Assembly: GCA_038210495.1 (NCBI GenBank)
Contig: JBBQWR010000019.1
Coordinates: 32,477 to 96,476, forward strand
Direction of reading: 5' to 3'
Source of the DNA: JBBQWR01 sp038210495
GTDB lineage: Bacteria > Planctomycetota > Planctomycetia > Pirellulales > DATAWG01
Length of the DNA: 64,000 nucleotides
Of the stretch, positions 25,363 to 34,310 are shown in pieces. Position numbers and translations under genes: made by a program. How positions within the stretch are numbered: position 1 is the first letter of the stretch; every line of letters starts with the position of its first letter. The notes below the pieces were generated by a model. It made no database searches, was not told the DNA's origin, and saw only the letters and a program-made list of their open reading frames with translations.

Positions 25363-28300
25363 TTACTTCGACGGGCCCGCGGCAACAGCCGGCAGCACCA
25401 CTAGCTCGATCTCCTTGAAGCGAACCTCCATCGGACCTCCAGCGTGAATTTGAAGCGCGAAAATTCCACGGGCCGGTCCTTTTGGGTCATCGATGTCGAC
25501 ACACGATTTGCCGTTTAGGAACGTGCGAACATGACTTCCCTGAGCGACAATTTCATAGCGATTCCAGTCATCGACTTTGACCACGGCCTCACTCGCTTTG
25601 TTCTCCGAGAGGACGCCGCGACCGTTCTCTTCGTACAACTTGCCCCACCAACCCTTACCGACATCCGCCTGCGGGCCTCTGACTTCGCCATCTGGCAACG
25701 ACTCAGTGCGGAACTGAATGCCGCTATTCTCCGCATTCGGCGTTAATTTTACCTGCAAAGTTAGCCGGAAATCGCTCGCGACGATTTGGCTTCGAAGGAA
25801 TTCGTTCTTCTTAATGCCCGAACTCCTTCCCACAATCTGGCCGTTTTCCACCTTCCACAGAGCTAGGTCGCCGTTCCACCCGCTTAAATCCTTGCCATTG
25901 AAGAAGTCGCGAGCATTATCCGCGGTGGCAAGCAGGGGTGTCTGAGTCCGGCTTTGGAGGTACGCCAAGAGCCCACGGATCTCATTTTTCTTAAGCGGCT
26001 GCAATATACCCTCGGGCATCATCGATACTTTGCTAACTTTCCGAAAGTCGACGTCCTCCTTGCTGATGGTCAACGTTTCGTTGGGCAGCACGACGGCAAA
26101 GGCCGCGGGCGTCTCGCTACGGACGATCCCCGTCAAAACTCGGCCGTCCTTCAAACCGATAATCGACGCCGCATATTCCTTGGGGATCACCGCGCTGGGG
26201 TCGACGATGTTTTCCAGCAGGTAATCCAGGTTGGCGCGATTGGAGCCGGTAATGTCTGGCCCCACCTTTCCTCCGATTCCGAATAGCGTGTGACACTGCT
26301 GACAGGTCTTGCTGAATACGGCCCGGCCCAGCTCCACATCCGGCTTGATGCCCGACGGAGAGTTGAACTCGGCCTTGAGATCGGCGATTTGTTTTAGTCG
26401 ATCGGTCGGCGTCGAGCGGACCATCCCCCAGACTTCGCCGAGGCGTTCGTCGAGAGCCGTGTCCTTTAAATTGCGCATCTGCCGCACGATGTCAACCGGC
26501 ACGTCGCTGGCCGCCAATTGTTTCCTCTCTACCGCGTCGAGCACCGCCCGAGCATATGCGGGTCGCGCGGCGAGGGTCGAGAGCGCGTCCCGTTTTTCGG
26601 CTGCGGAAAAGGTCGAGAACGCATCGAGAATAACGGCCGGCGTCTTTGATTCGTCGTAGGCCGCCAAACCGCGCAGCGCCGTGCCACGCATAGCTTGGTC
26701 GATCACTAAACGCTGGAGCACGGGGGCCAGCTCTTTATCCCCAGCGGCGAGCAGGGCCGCCAGCGCATTTTGGCGACCCGTACTGTCCGAGTGCGCATCG
26801 GCAACATGGCGACGGAGCTCCGCGAATGCCGCTGGATCGCCGAAAGTCACCGCCAAGTTCATGACTTCTCCTCGCAACTTGGCGTCCCCGCCAGAAATCA
26901 GTTTGTCGAATACTTTAGACCAACCCGTCGGCATGGCCACTTGCTTTTTCCCCTTCAATCCGTCGACCAAGCCGCGAATGTAGGTGTGCTGCATGGCCGG
27001 ATCGTCAGCGCCACCGAGTCGTTCCACAAGTAACTCGATCGTCTCGGGGGCGCCGATCGAACCGATGCGGCGCGGCATGAACTCGCGTAGCGGCGCCGAC
27101 TTGGCTCGAACCGCCAGATCGAGCGCTTTTGTCGGGTCTATCTGGGCCAGCGGTTCGGCCGCGTACCAATAGAGTAACGGCAAATTAGGGTCCGCCCCGT
27201 CTTCGGCATGGGCAACCAGGCCCTCGAGCACTTGCCACCGCGACTCGACGGGGAGCCGCTGTAGAGCGGACGCCAAGTAACGCCGTACGACGGGAGATTC
27301 GTCGGCCGAGGCCATTTCGGTCATTTTTCGCAGAACGGCCGGCGTTGGTTTGCCGTTTTCCAACGCGAGCTGGATCGTCCAAGCGCGAATATAGGGCGCC
27401 CTATCCTGCAGCCCCTTTTGCACCAGTTCAGGCGAAAGACCGCCGACGACGTGCAACGCCCACAGGCCGCGGAGCCGCCGCGCTTCGTCTTGAGCGCCCA
27501 GCGCGATGGTTTCCAACGCCTTGCGAGTATCGCTATCGGCGCCGCGCTCTTGCAGCAATCGCCGCGCATGACGGACGTACCATTCGTTAGGGTTAAGCGT
27601 TAGCTCGACCAATTCCTTATTCGACAAATTCTTCAGATCGAGCTGTGTTGCACCTGCCGGCGCCGGTTTGGACCCGCGATAACTGATCTTGTAGATCCGG
27701 CCATTGCTCCGGTCCCAAACCTGTGGATCGCCCGTATGGCACGCCTGCTTGTCGTACCAATCGATCAGGAACACGTTGCCGTCAGGACCGTATTGAAGAT
27801 TAATGAACCGGGCCCAGGCGTCGTTGGCCAGTAAGAAATCGGCGCCGTGGCTGGCCACATAACCGGATCCCTTCGGTTTCAAAATGTCCATATTGATGCG
27901 GTGACCGTGGATATTCCCCATGAAAATTTGGTCCCGGTATTCGGCCGGCCAAGCGCCACCGAGATAGATCATCGTGCCGCAATGGGCATGGCCGCCGCCG
28001 GCCCCGTCCGATCGATCGTTGCCGCCGTGAGGATTCGCGCCGACATAATGCAAATGGTCGGCGATCGTTTTGATGTCGTCGTAGGTGTAGATGTTGAAGT
28101 GATCGCCCGCCTGACGCTGATACCGGCCACCTTGAATAATGTGGTAGCAGTGCGGAATGACGCACGCTTCACAGAACAATTGGCCGCGATCGTCGAAATC
28201 GAGACCCCACGGGTTGCTCGTGCCGTGGGCGAAAACTTCAAACGCATGTCGGGTCGGGTGATAACGCCAGATTCCGGCATTGATCGGCACGCGCTGCTCA

Positions 28301-29442
28301 TCCGGCGTGCCCGGCTTACCGACGCGCGAATGCGTGAAGACGCCGTGACAACCGTATAGCCACCCATCGGGTCCCCAGGTGAATGTATTGAGCACCTCAT
28401 GAGTATCGTCGAGGCCCCAGCCGTCCAGCAAAATCTGCGCTGGTCCGGATGGCTTATTTTCTCGCTCGTTGAATGGCACGAAGAGCAATTGCGGCGCTGC
28501 TCCGATCCAAACGCCGCCGAACCCAACCTCAAGACCGCTGACTAGATTCAGACCTTCCATGAACACGGTGCGCTTGTCGAATTTGCCGTCGCCATCGGTA
28601 TCCTCGAAGATGACGATGCGGTCCTTGCCCTGGCCTTCGGGCTGTTTGACTGGGTAAGAATAGGCCTCCGCTACCCACAGCCGGCCCCGGTCGTCGATGC
28701 AGAAGGCGACCGGTTGGGCCACGTCGGGCTCGCCAGCGAACAGCGTGACTCTGAAATTCTCAGGCACGGTCATCTCAGCCGCCGATTTTTCCGGAGGTAG
28801 GCCCGCGAACTTATAGATATCGGGTTTGGAAGCGCCCGGGGAAACAACGCCGCGCGGTGGAAAATTCGGCTTGGTCGAGTGAAAACGAAAATCGTCGAAA
28901 TTGATATGCCCCCAATCGCCCGTATGCTTGTCGACCAGGCGAATGAAGATCTGCTTCCCCATGACGGCCGTTAGGTCGACGATCTCGCGGCGCATGGTCT
29001 CTTCTTGAAGGCCGGAAGCCCGGTGCAGCACTTGGCCGTTGTCTTGTCTGACGATCTCGACGCAAGTTTCCTTGTGCGGCCCGCCTCCGATCAGGAATGA
29101 GCTCCACGCATGGGTTACGGGAAACGGGACCGATGTAAGAGTGCCTTGAGGCGCATCGCCAGCCAATTCGAAACCGCCGATCCAATAGGCGCCGTGGTGC
29201 TGGCTCTGCATATCCCCGCGCCTGGCGGCAACCGTATCGCCCTTGATGGGCTGCCCCTTGAAGGCGTCCCCCTCGGCGGTCCAGTCTTTGAGCGTGCCGG
29301 TTTCGAAGTCGAGGTTCAGTTCATCGCCGTTAACGCCGACGGGGCTCACCCCTTCCGGCGATTCCGCCGGTTTCGCGCCCATCGCGAGCACGATAATTCC
29401 GACGCAATTGACAAAGCATGCGAATCCGTTGAGTCGACTCAT
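25363..29442 (-). CDS. PVC-type heme-binding protein with HEAT repeats and DUF1080
   Basis: 1359 residues. ATG 29442 is preferred over 29460 because GGAG lies six bases before it. After a signal peptide there is a ~160-residue jelly-roll-like domain (LNLDFETGTLKDWTAEGDAF), then the PVC membrane-bound dehydrogenase-type propeller (ENFRVTLFAGEPDVAQPVAF; VIFEDTDGDGKFDKRTVF). HEAT-like helices span ~620-960. The cytochrome c motif is CQQCH (1047-1051), followed by GKVGPDITGSNRANLDYLLE. The last ~190 residues are DUF1080 (FFNGKDLSGWNGD; AENSGIQFR), now linked to 3-keto-sugar hydrolysis. The architecture suggests oxidation of sugars at the cell surface or periplasm, passing electrons to the heme. 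It lies 52 bases before the cupredoxin fusion, so the two probably form one operon. Confidence 0.85.
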   Translation of the reverse strand: MSRLNGFACFVNCVGIIVLAMGAKPAESPEGVSPVGVNGDELNLDFETGTLKDWTAEGDAFKGQPIKGDTVAARRGDMQSQHHGAYWIGGFELAGDAPQGTLTSVPFPVTHAWSSFLIGGGPHKETCVEIVRQDNGQVLHRASGLQEETMRREIVDLTAVMGKQIFIRLVDKHTGDWGHINFDDFRFHSTKPNFPPRGVVSPGASKPDIYKFAGLPPEKSAAEMTVPENFRVTLFAGEPDVAQPVAFCIDDRGRLWVAEAYSYPVKQPEGQGKDRIVIFEDTDGDGKFDKRTVFMEGLNLVSGLEVGFGGVWIGAAPQLLFVPFNERENKPSGPAQILLDGWGLDDTHEVLNTFTWGPDGWLYGCHGVFTHSRVGKPGTPDEQRVPINAGIWRYHPTRHAFEVFAHGTSNPWGLDFDDRGQLFCEACVIPHCYHIIQGGRYQRQAGDHFNIYTYDDIKTIADHLHYVGANPHGGNDRSDGAGGGHAHCGTMIYLGGAWPAEYRDQIFMGNIHGHRINMDILKPKGSGYVASHGADFLLANDAWARFINLQYGPDGNVFLIDWYDKQACHTGDPQVWDRSNGRIYKISYRGSKPAPAGATQLDLKNLSNKELVELTLNPNEWYVRHARRLLQERGADSDTRKALETIALGAQDEARRLRGLWALHVVGGLSPELVQKGLQDRAPYIRAWTIQLALENGKPTPAVLRKMTEMASADESPVVRRYLASALQRLPVESRWQVLEGLVAHAEDGADPNLPLLYWYAAEPLAQIDPTKALDLAVRAKSAPLREFMPRRIGSIGAPETIELLVERLGGADDPAMQHTYIRGLVDGLKGKKQVAMPTGWSKVFDKLISGGDAKLRGEVMNLAVTFGDPAAFAELRRHVADAHSDSTGRQNALAALLAAGDKELAPVLQRLVIDQAMRGTALRGLAAYDESKTPAVILDAFSTFSAAEKRDALSTLAARPAYARAVLDAVERKQLAASDVPVDIVRQMRNLKDTALDERLGEVWGMVRSTPTDRLKQIADLKAEFNSPSGIKPDVELGRAVFSKTCQQCHTLFGIGGKVGPDITGSNRANLDYLLENIVDPSAVIPKEYAASIIGLKDGRVLTGIVRSETPAAFAVVLPNETLTISKEDVDFRKVSKVSMMPEGILQPLKKNEIRGLLAYLQSRTQTPLLATADNARDFFNGKDLSGWNGDLALWKVENGQIVGRSSGIKKNEFLRSQIVASDFRLTLQVKLTPNAENSGIQFRTESLPDGEVRGPQADVGKGWWGKLYEENGRGVLSENKASEAVVKVDDWNRYEIVAQGSHVRTFLNGKSCVDIDDPKGPARGIFALQIHAGGPMEVRFKEIELVVLPAVAAGPSK

Positions 29443-29770
29443 GAAAGCTCCAGAATACAATGAACACTAACAACGAGAAGCATTGATTCTTTCTCGACAA
29501 AATCGCTTGTCAACCGATCCGACGAAAAATTAGTAGGGTCGGGCGCCCTCGCAGCCCGCATTGTGGCCGCCCTTCGAATATGCGGTTGCGCCGCGATTTT
29601 GCTCTTTTGAAATAGCAGCGCCACGGGGCCCGGGCCGATAACGTTCAACTGCGAGTATAATCAGTGTGAATTAGCCACGGATTGATGCGTCGCAACCCGC
29701 CGGGGACCTGCCCATTTTTTGCGGGGGTCCGCAAAGTGACCATGCCGATCACCTTTGAGAGAGCTTGGCG
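29443..29770. other. Divergent promoter region
   Basis: This separates the minus-strand heme-protein operon from the plus-strand DUF5722 gene, so it must hold two promoters. A TATAAT hexamer at 29656-29661 is a candidate -10 for DUF5722, with no good -35. No gene, repeat or RNA was recognised. Confidence 0.35.
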
Positions 29771-31183
29771 ATGAACGATGAATTGGGAATGGGAGCGTCC
29801 ACGCGCGACTCGACCAATGCGCCCCTCAACGTCAGGAAGGTCTTCCGCACGCTACTCTCGATATTGCTGTTCGCTTTCGCTTCGAAAATCGCAGCGGCCG
29901 AGTTGGCGGTGTCATCGAAGTACGTCGAGCCGTTTCCGGTCGCCGCTTCCAAAAAAGGCCTGCAAGTGCAGATGGTCGACGATGCGATTGCGCTGGGTGT
30001 GAAACATGCCGCGATCAATGTGCGGCTGTCGATGCTCTACGATGTGCATGGCAACGAGCAGAATCCAGCTTGGCGGTTCGAGGGCCGTACGTTCCGCTTT
30101 CAGCAGCGGTATCTGGAAAGCTTGGACCAAACAATCAAAGCTTTGTCGGCGCCGCCCATGTCCGCGGGGGCCTCGTCCGGTTCAGCAGCGCCCGATGCCG
30201 GTCATGGGGCTCTCGTGTATCTGATTTTGACGACCGGAGAATCGGCCGACCCGGAGTTGAATCGCGTGGCCCTGCACCCAAGCTATGACAAAGCCTGTCC
30301 GAACCATCTCAGCGAGTTCAATACGGTCACCGACGACGGCCGCCGCTGGTTTGCCGCCTGTTTGGAGTTTATGGCCGAGCGGTGGTCGCGGCCCGATCGT
30401 CAGCATGGCCGCGTGGTCGGCTACATTTTGGGAAACGAGGTGAACTCGCACTGGTTCTGGGCCAACATGGGCCGGGCCACGATGGAGGAATTCGCCGACG
30501 ATTATTTGCGATGCGCTCGGCTCGCCTGCGAGTGCATCAGGCGGCAATCGTCGTCGGCCCGGGTCTATCTCTCGCTCGAACATCATTGGAACATTCGCTA
30601 CCCGGGTGGTGACGTTCATCAAGCCTTCGCCGGCCGGCCGATGCTCGAATACTTCGCCAAGCGGGCCAAGGAGCAAGGCGATTTCGACTGGCATTTGGCA
30701 TTCCATCCGTATCCAGAGAATCTCGGCGATCCGAGATTCTGGAACGACAAAACAGCGACTGCGCAAACCGACACGCCGCGAATCACCTTCAAGAACGTCG
30801 AACTACTGCCCACATTCATGCGGCAGACGGCGATGCTTTACGCCGGCCAGCCGCGGCGGATCATCTTGAGCGAGCAAGGATTTAATACGCCGGCCGGTCC
30901 CGACGGCGAAGCGATCCAAGCCGCCGCTTATTGCAACGCTTTTAAGAAGATTGAAAAGCTCGACGGCATCGACGCCTTCATCCTCCACCGCCACGTCGAC
31001 AGTTCCGGCGAAGGAGGCCTCGCGCTCGGTCTCTGGACCCGCAGCCCCGCCGGCTCCAACACGCCGCTGGCAAAAAAGCAAATCTACAACTGCTTCCGCG
31101 CCGCCGACACGCCGGAGTGGCGGCAAGCGTTCGAGTTTGCGCTGCCGATTGTGGGGCTGAAAAACTGGGATGTGGCGCGTTAA
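29771..31183 (+). CDS. DUF5722 family secreted protein
   Basis: 470 residues from ATG 29771, with GAGAG nearby upstream. A basic N-terminus and hydrophobic core ending KIAAAE form a signal peptide near residues 22-45. The mature start SSKYVEPFPVAASKKGLQVQMV.. with AIALGVKHAAINV is characteristic of DUF5722. The body has glycoside-hydrolase-like TIM barrel features (GYILGNEVNSHWFW with a candidate acid, SLEHHWN, FHPYPENLG, ILSEQGFNTP with a candidate second acid). It is probably an exported glycan-active enzyme; substrate unknown. It is divergent from the heme/DUF1080 operon, fitting a carbohydrate theme. Confidence 0.82.
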   Translation: MNDELGMGASTRDSTNAPLNVRKVFRTLLSILLFAFASKIAAAELAVSSKYVEPFPVAASKKGLQVQMVDDAIALGVKHAAINVRLSMLYDVHGNEQNPAWRFEGRTFRFQQRYLESLDQTIKALSAPPMSAGASSGSAAPDAGHGALVYLILTTGESADPELNRVALHPSYDKACPNHLSEFNTVTDDGRRWFAACLEFMAERWSRPDRQHGRVVGYILGNEVNSHWFWANMGRATMEEFADDYLRCARLACECIRRQSSSARVYLSLEHHWNIRYPGGDVHQAFAGRPMLEYFAKRAKEQGDFDWHLAFHPYPENLGDPRFWNDKTATAQTDTPRITFKNVELLPTFMRQTAMLYAGQPRRIILSEQGFNTPAGPDGEAIQAAAYCNAFKKIEKLDGIDAFILHRHVDSSGEGGLALGLWTRSPAGSNTPLAKKQIYNCFRAADTPEWRQAFEFALPIVGLKNWDVAR

Positions 31184-31342
31184 CGCCGATCGCACTCGGT
31201 TAACGTCGCGAATTAAATTACCTCCCAAATTCCCGTCGGTTCGAATGTTGGCAGTTTTGGTTGTCGGCGGAGTTATTTGACGATTTGGCCGCCAGCGCGG
31301 GACGGAATCTCCCCACCTTTCGATTCGACCGCCCCCTTGCTT

Positions 31343-31359
31343 AGCCGCGCTAGCGGCGT
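31343..31359. repeat. 17-base palindromic repeat, copy 1
   Basis: AGCCGCGCTAGCGGCGT. The arms GCCGC and GCGGC pair around a short centre. Other copies are at 31454 and 63713 and differ only at the central base. Confidence 0.7.
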
Positions 31360-31378
31360 CAACGCGAAGCGTAAGTAG

Positions 31379-31431
31379 CCGGGGGTGAAGCGAAGCGGTC
31401 CCGTCCAAGGACCGCGAAGCGAAACCCCCGG
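31379..31431. repeat. Interrupted inverted repeat
   Basis: CCGGGGGT (31379-31386) pairs with ACCCCCGG (31424-31431), and GGTCC (31397-31401) pairs with GGACC (31409-31413) around a 7-base loop. The segments between, GAAGCGAAGC and GCGAAGCGAA, are direct rather than complementary repeats. It could form a cruciform or RNA hairpin; there is no T run for a terminator. Confidence 0.55.
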
Positions 31432-31453
31432 TCGACGAATTCAATTATCCCCC

Positions 31454-31470
31454 AGCCGCGTTAGCGGCGT
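31454..31470. repeat. 17-base palindromic repeat, copy 2
   Basis: AGCCGCGTTAGCGGCGT, identical to copies at 31343 and 63713 apart from the central base. Confidence 0.7.
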
Positions 31471-31697
31471 GACAAGGGGGCGACGATGGTTTTAGGGGCG
31501 GCCCCCAATTCGCGCCGTCCATTGTGACGCCACAAACGTGGCTTGAAATGTCACAGCATTGCGGTCCGGGGGTTCCGCTTCGCTGCGTTACGCTTCACCC
31601 CTGATTTCGTGAAAGAGAGTGGCCCTCCTAGGTAAAACGGTAATACGGCGTGTTACTGGAACCGCCAACACGAATTTACCCCAGGAGGACCGTAGCT

Positions 31698-31928
31698 ATG
31701 TCGTACCTTTCCATCGATCTGCATCGCAAGCAAATGACCATCAGTCTCCGCGGCGAGGATGGTCAGACCATCCTGCATCGACAAGTCGGCACTTGGAAGA
31801 ACGAACCCGCCAAGTTTTTGGCCGAGGTGTCCCAGCGCTCCGGCGGCGACGGTTATCTGGCCATTCTGGAAGTTTGTGGATTCCACGACTGGCTCGCGGA
31901 ACTACTTCCCCAGCACGGTTGCTATTAG
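31698..31928 (+). pseudogene. IS110-family transposase N-terminal remnant
   Basis: 76 codons from ATG 31698 with AGGAGG nine bases upstream. MSYLSIDLHRKQMTISL carries the first acidic residue of the DEDD catalytic set, and AILEVCGFHDWLAELL the second; then TAG after GCY ends the frame where intact members continue with a VQPEK-like stretch and the rest of the RNase-H-like and helix-hairpin-helix domains. About 250 residues are missing. The remnant lies 213 bases upstream of the PQQ-type propeller gene. The start and ribosome site are intact, so a short peptide may still be made. Confidence 0.8.
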
Positions 31929-32141
31929 GACGCGGGCGGTGAGCGGGGCTCTTTGGCAGCAACAAACTTTGGACGTTGTTTGATTTCCAGTCTCAGCAAG
32001 GCCGATACGGATTTTAAAATTGGGCCGTCCGACGATCGTCGCTCCAATGAAGTTTTGGTTGACTGGCGCAATGATATCCTTCAAGATCGTAGTCGTGGCG
32101 AGCGTGGCACCTGGGATTTTGGTCAAGCGACGGAGGTCGTC

Positions 32142-33464
32142 ATGTCACGAAGTTTTGCACGTGAACCCATTTTCATCCGTGCCTTGCCGCGGATGGCGAT
32201 CGTTATTTTGTCCAGCGCGCTGGGTTTGATGAATTCTTTCGACGCTCGGGCCGAAAACTGGCCCGGCTGGCGCGGTCCGACCGGTTCGGGCTATTCGTCC
32301 GAAAGTAATCTGCCCCTTACTTGGTCGGTGAAAAAAGAGGGGGGAAAGACCGATACGCTGCAGAACGTGCTGTGGAAGGCGCCACTGAAAAATGCCACCG
32401 GCCACTCCAGTCCGATCGTCTGGGAGGATCGCGTCTTCATCACGACATCGTCCAAGCAAACCGGCGACGAGGAGAAAGCGAAGAAAATTCCCGAACATCA
32501 GATCATTTGCTTTCGGGCGACCGATGGCAAGCAGCTTTGGACCACGACAATTGCGCCAGGAAAACAGGACGCGGGCTATTCGATTTATGCGACGCCCACG
32601 CCCGTGACCGATGGCAAGGCGGTCTATGCTTGGTTCGGCTCGGCGGTGATCGCGGCGGTAGATTACGAGGGAAAGCTGCTGTGGCGACACGAGCGGCCGG
32701 CGCCGATGGAACTCAACCCGGGCATTTGCTCCAGCCCGATTTTATATGAGGACACGGTGGTTCTGCTATGCGATCAATCGCATGGAAAGGGCTTCTTGCA
32801 GGGGCTTTCCAAGCAAACTGGCGAGATACAGTGGGAGCAGAAGCGAAAAGAACAGGGACCGACAAATACGACGCCGCTCGTGGTGAAGATTGGAGACAAG
32901 CCGCAATTGGTCGTCGCGGGATCCGAATTGCTCCAAGGGCTGAATCCCAAGACAGGCGAACCGATCTGGTGGCTTAAGACGCCCGGCTTTGGCGAATCGC
33001 CCGTGCGTGCGGGCCCCCTTATCTACACCAGCAAGGGAGGCAACGAGTCGGCCGCTCTCGTCGATCCTTCCGGCGCCGGCGACATCGCCAAGTCGCACGT
33101 CAAATGGCGGCTCCCCAAGCTCCCCGGCGATTATGCTTCGGCCGTTGTGAGCGGTGAATATATATGCTTCATCCCGGGCGACGGCGTCGTGTCGTGCATC
33201 AAGCTCGCGACCGGCGAGCAGGTCTTTACGGAACGGCTCGAGGGGGTGTCAAAACTTTCAAGCCCGGTGGCGACCGCCGACGGACGTGTATACCTGATCG
33301 GCACGGGCAAGAGTTATGCGATCAAGCCGGGCGCGAAGTGCGAGATTCTGGGCAAAGGTGATCTCGGCGGCGGAGGGGGCTTATGCTCGTCTCCGGCGAT
33401 CTCCGGCGGCAGAATCTACATTCGCGATTTCGAGAACCTGTGGTGCATCGGCAAGTCGAACTGA
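32142..33464 (+). CDS. PQQ-binding-like beta-propeller protein
   Basis: 440 residues from ATG 32142, chosen because GGAGG lies six bases upstream and a signal peptide follows (AIVILSSALGLMNSFDARAE). The mature protein begins WPGWRGPTGSGYSSE, the usual start of planctomycete PQQ-like propellers. Blades are marked by SSPIVWEDRVFITT, IICFRATDGKQLW, TPTPVTDGKAVYAWFGS, VVAGSELLQGLNPKTGEPIWW and YLIGTGKSYAIKPG. Such proteins are extracytoplasmic; most lack dehydrogenase catalytic residues and act as scaffolds or binding domains. The frame is open upstream to 31953, but that stretch shows no conserved features. Confidence 0.85.
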   Translation: MSRSFAREPIFIRALPRMAIVILSSALGLMNSFDARAENWPGWRGPTGSGYSSESNLPLTWSVKKEGGKTDTLQNVLWKAPLKNATGHSSPIVWEDRVFITTSSKQTGDEEKAKKIPEHQIICFRATDGKQLWTTTIAPGKQDAGYSIYATPTPVTDGKAVYAWFGSAVIAAVDYEGKLLWRHERPAPMELNPGICSSPILYEDTVVLLCDQSHGKGFLQGLSKQTGEIQWEQKRKEQGPTNTTPLVVKIGDKPQLVVAGSELLQGLNPKTGEPIWWLKTPGFGESPVRAGPLIYTSKGGNESAALVDPSGAGDIAKSHVKWRLPKLPGDYASAVVSGEYICFIPGDGVVSCIKLATGEQVFTERLEGVSKLSSPVATADGRVYLIGTGKSYAIKPGAKCEILGKGDLGGGGGLCSSPAISGGRIYIRDFENLWCIGKSN

Positions 33465-33551
33465 TTCGCGCCGAGCAGTCGGTTTGCATTGCCCGGCGCG
33501 ATCAGGTCGAAATCCGCGTCGCGTCGCATTGGATAGCGCCGCGCACGATTA

Positions 33552-34076
33552 TTACTTCCGCCGCGCGTATTCGATGGTGAAGGCCAATTGATCCGAGCCG
33601 TCGACTTGAACCATGTACATCTTGAACGTCATGTGGTCGGGGTCCTTCATCTCGGTCGTGTTTTTGAATTTTCGCGACTTACCATCGGGACCGACCGATT
33701 CGCCGCTCATAGTGAGCAGTTTGGTCTTGGGATCGACGTCCCCTTCGTACGTCATGGGAGCGCTGGCCATCGAATCGACCCAAATTCCGACGTGCTTTTT
33801 CTTGTTGAGGTCATAGCCGTCCAGCCCGTGACCCGAGAATTTTTGACCCGCGACGTTTCCTTCAAAATCGCTGGCCAGCCACATTCCGCCGCAGATCGAT
33901 TTGTAGACGGCGGTGGCGTCGGACTTTTGGCCCCCCATTTCCATCACGGCGTCCCAATTGCCGACAAGCTGTTTGAGCTTCTCGTGTTCCGGACCCGGCT
34001 TGGGCATCTCTTGGGCAAGCGAAACGTGGCCGACGGCGAAGAGTAGTGCGAGTCCGAGCAAAGAGTGGCGTAGCAT
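33552..34076 (-). CDS. DUF1579 family secreted protein
   Basis: 174 residues with a signal peptide (MLRHSLLGLALLFAVGHVSLAQ) and AGGAG ten bases before the ATG. The body follows DUF1579: GPEHEKLKQLVGNWDAVMEM, KSICGGMWLASDFEG, GHGLDGYDLNKKKHVGIWVDS, PLTMSGE-type strand and MYMVQVDG. The family is a calycin-like beta barrel of unknown function, often duplicated in planctomycetes. It stands alone, convergent with the propeller gene. Confidence 0.85.
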   Translation of the reverse strand: MLRHSLLGLALLFAVGHVSLAQEMPKPGPEHEKLKQLVGNWDAVMEMGGQKSDATAVYKSICGGMWLASDFEGNVAGQKFSGHGLDGYDLNKKKHVGIWVDSMASAPMTYEGDVDPKTKLLTMSGESVGPDGKSRKFKNTTEMKDPDHMTFKMYMVQVDGSDQLAFTIEYARRK

Positions 34077-34310
34077 AGTATACGTCTCCTAAAATTCGAG
34101 GGCGTTTTGGTGTGGCGTGGTTATGGCTGCGGCCGACGGGAGCCGGTCCGCTGAGATCAATCAAACCGAACCGCGGGCGTCGGTCAAGCGGCTCAATATT
34201 TTTTCGCGATTCGCCACGCTGGCTGACCATCGCTGTTGTGATGTCGCTACCCGGTTACCAAAACCGCCGGGGACTGTCGCCTTCTCCCAGGCGGTTTTTG
34301 CGAGAGCTAC

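Larger units (their letters stand above)
31184..31697. other. Repeat-rich intergenic region ending in IS110 remnant leader
   Basis: No gene is seen. The region contains two copies of the 17-base palindromic repeat (31343-31359 and 31454-31470), an inverted repeat (31379-31431), a GC-rich inverse copy of its core near 31565-31605 (TTCCGCTTCGCTGCGTTACG), and the leader of the IS110 fragment with AGGAGG at 31683-31688. It looks like an accumulation site for short dispersed repeats. Confidence 0.5.

Noticed and set aside
31902..32126. Minus-strand 74-codon frame between the IS110 remnant and the propeller gene
   Set aside because: No recognisable motif, no ribosome site; overlaps the remnant. 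Possibly debris of the insertion.
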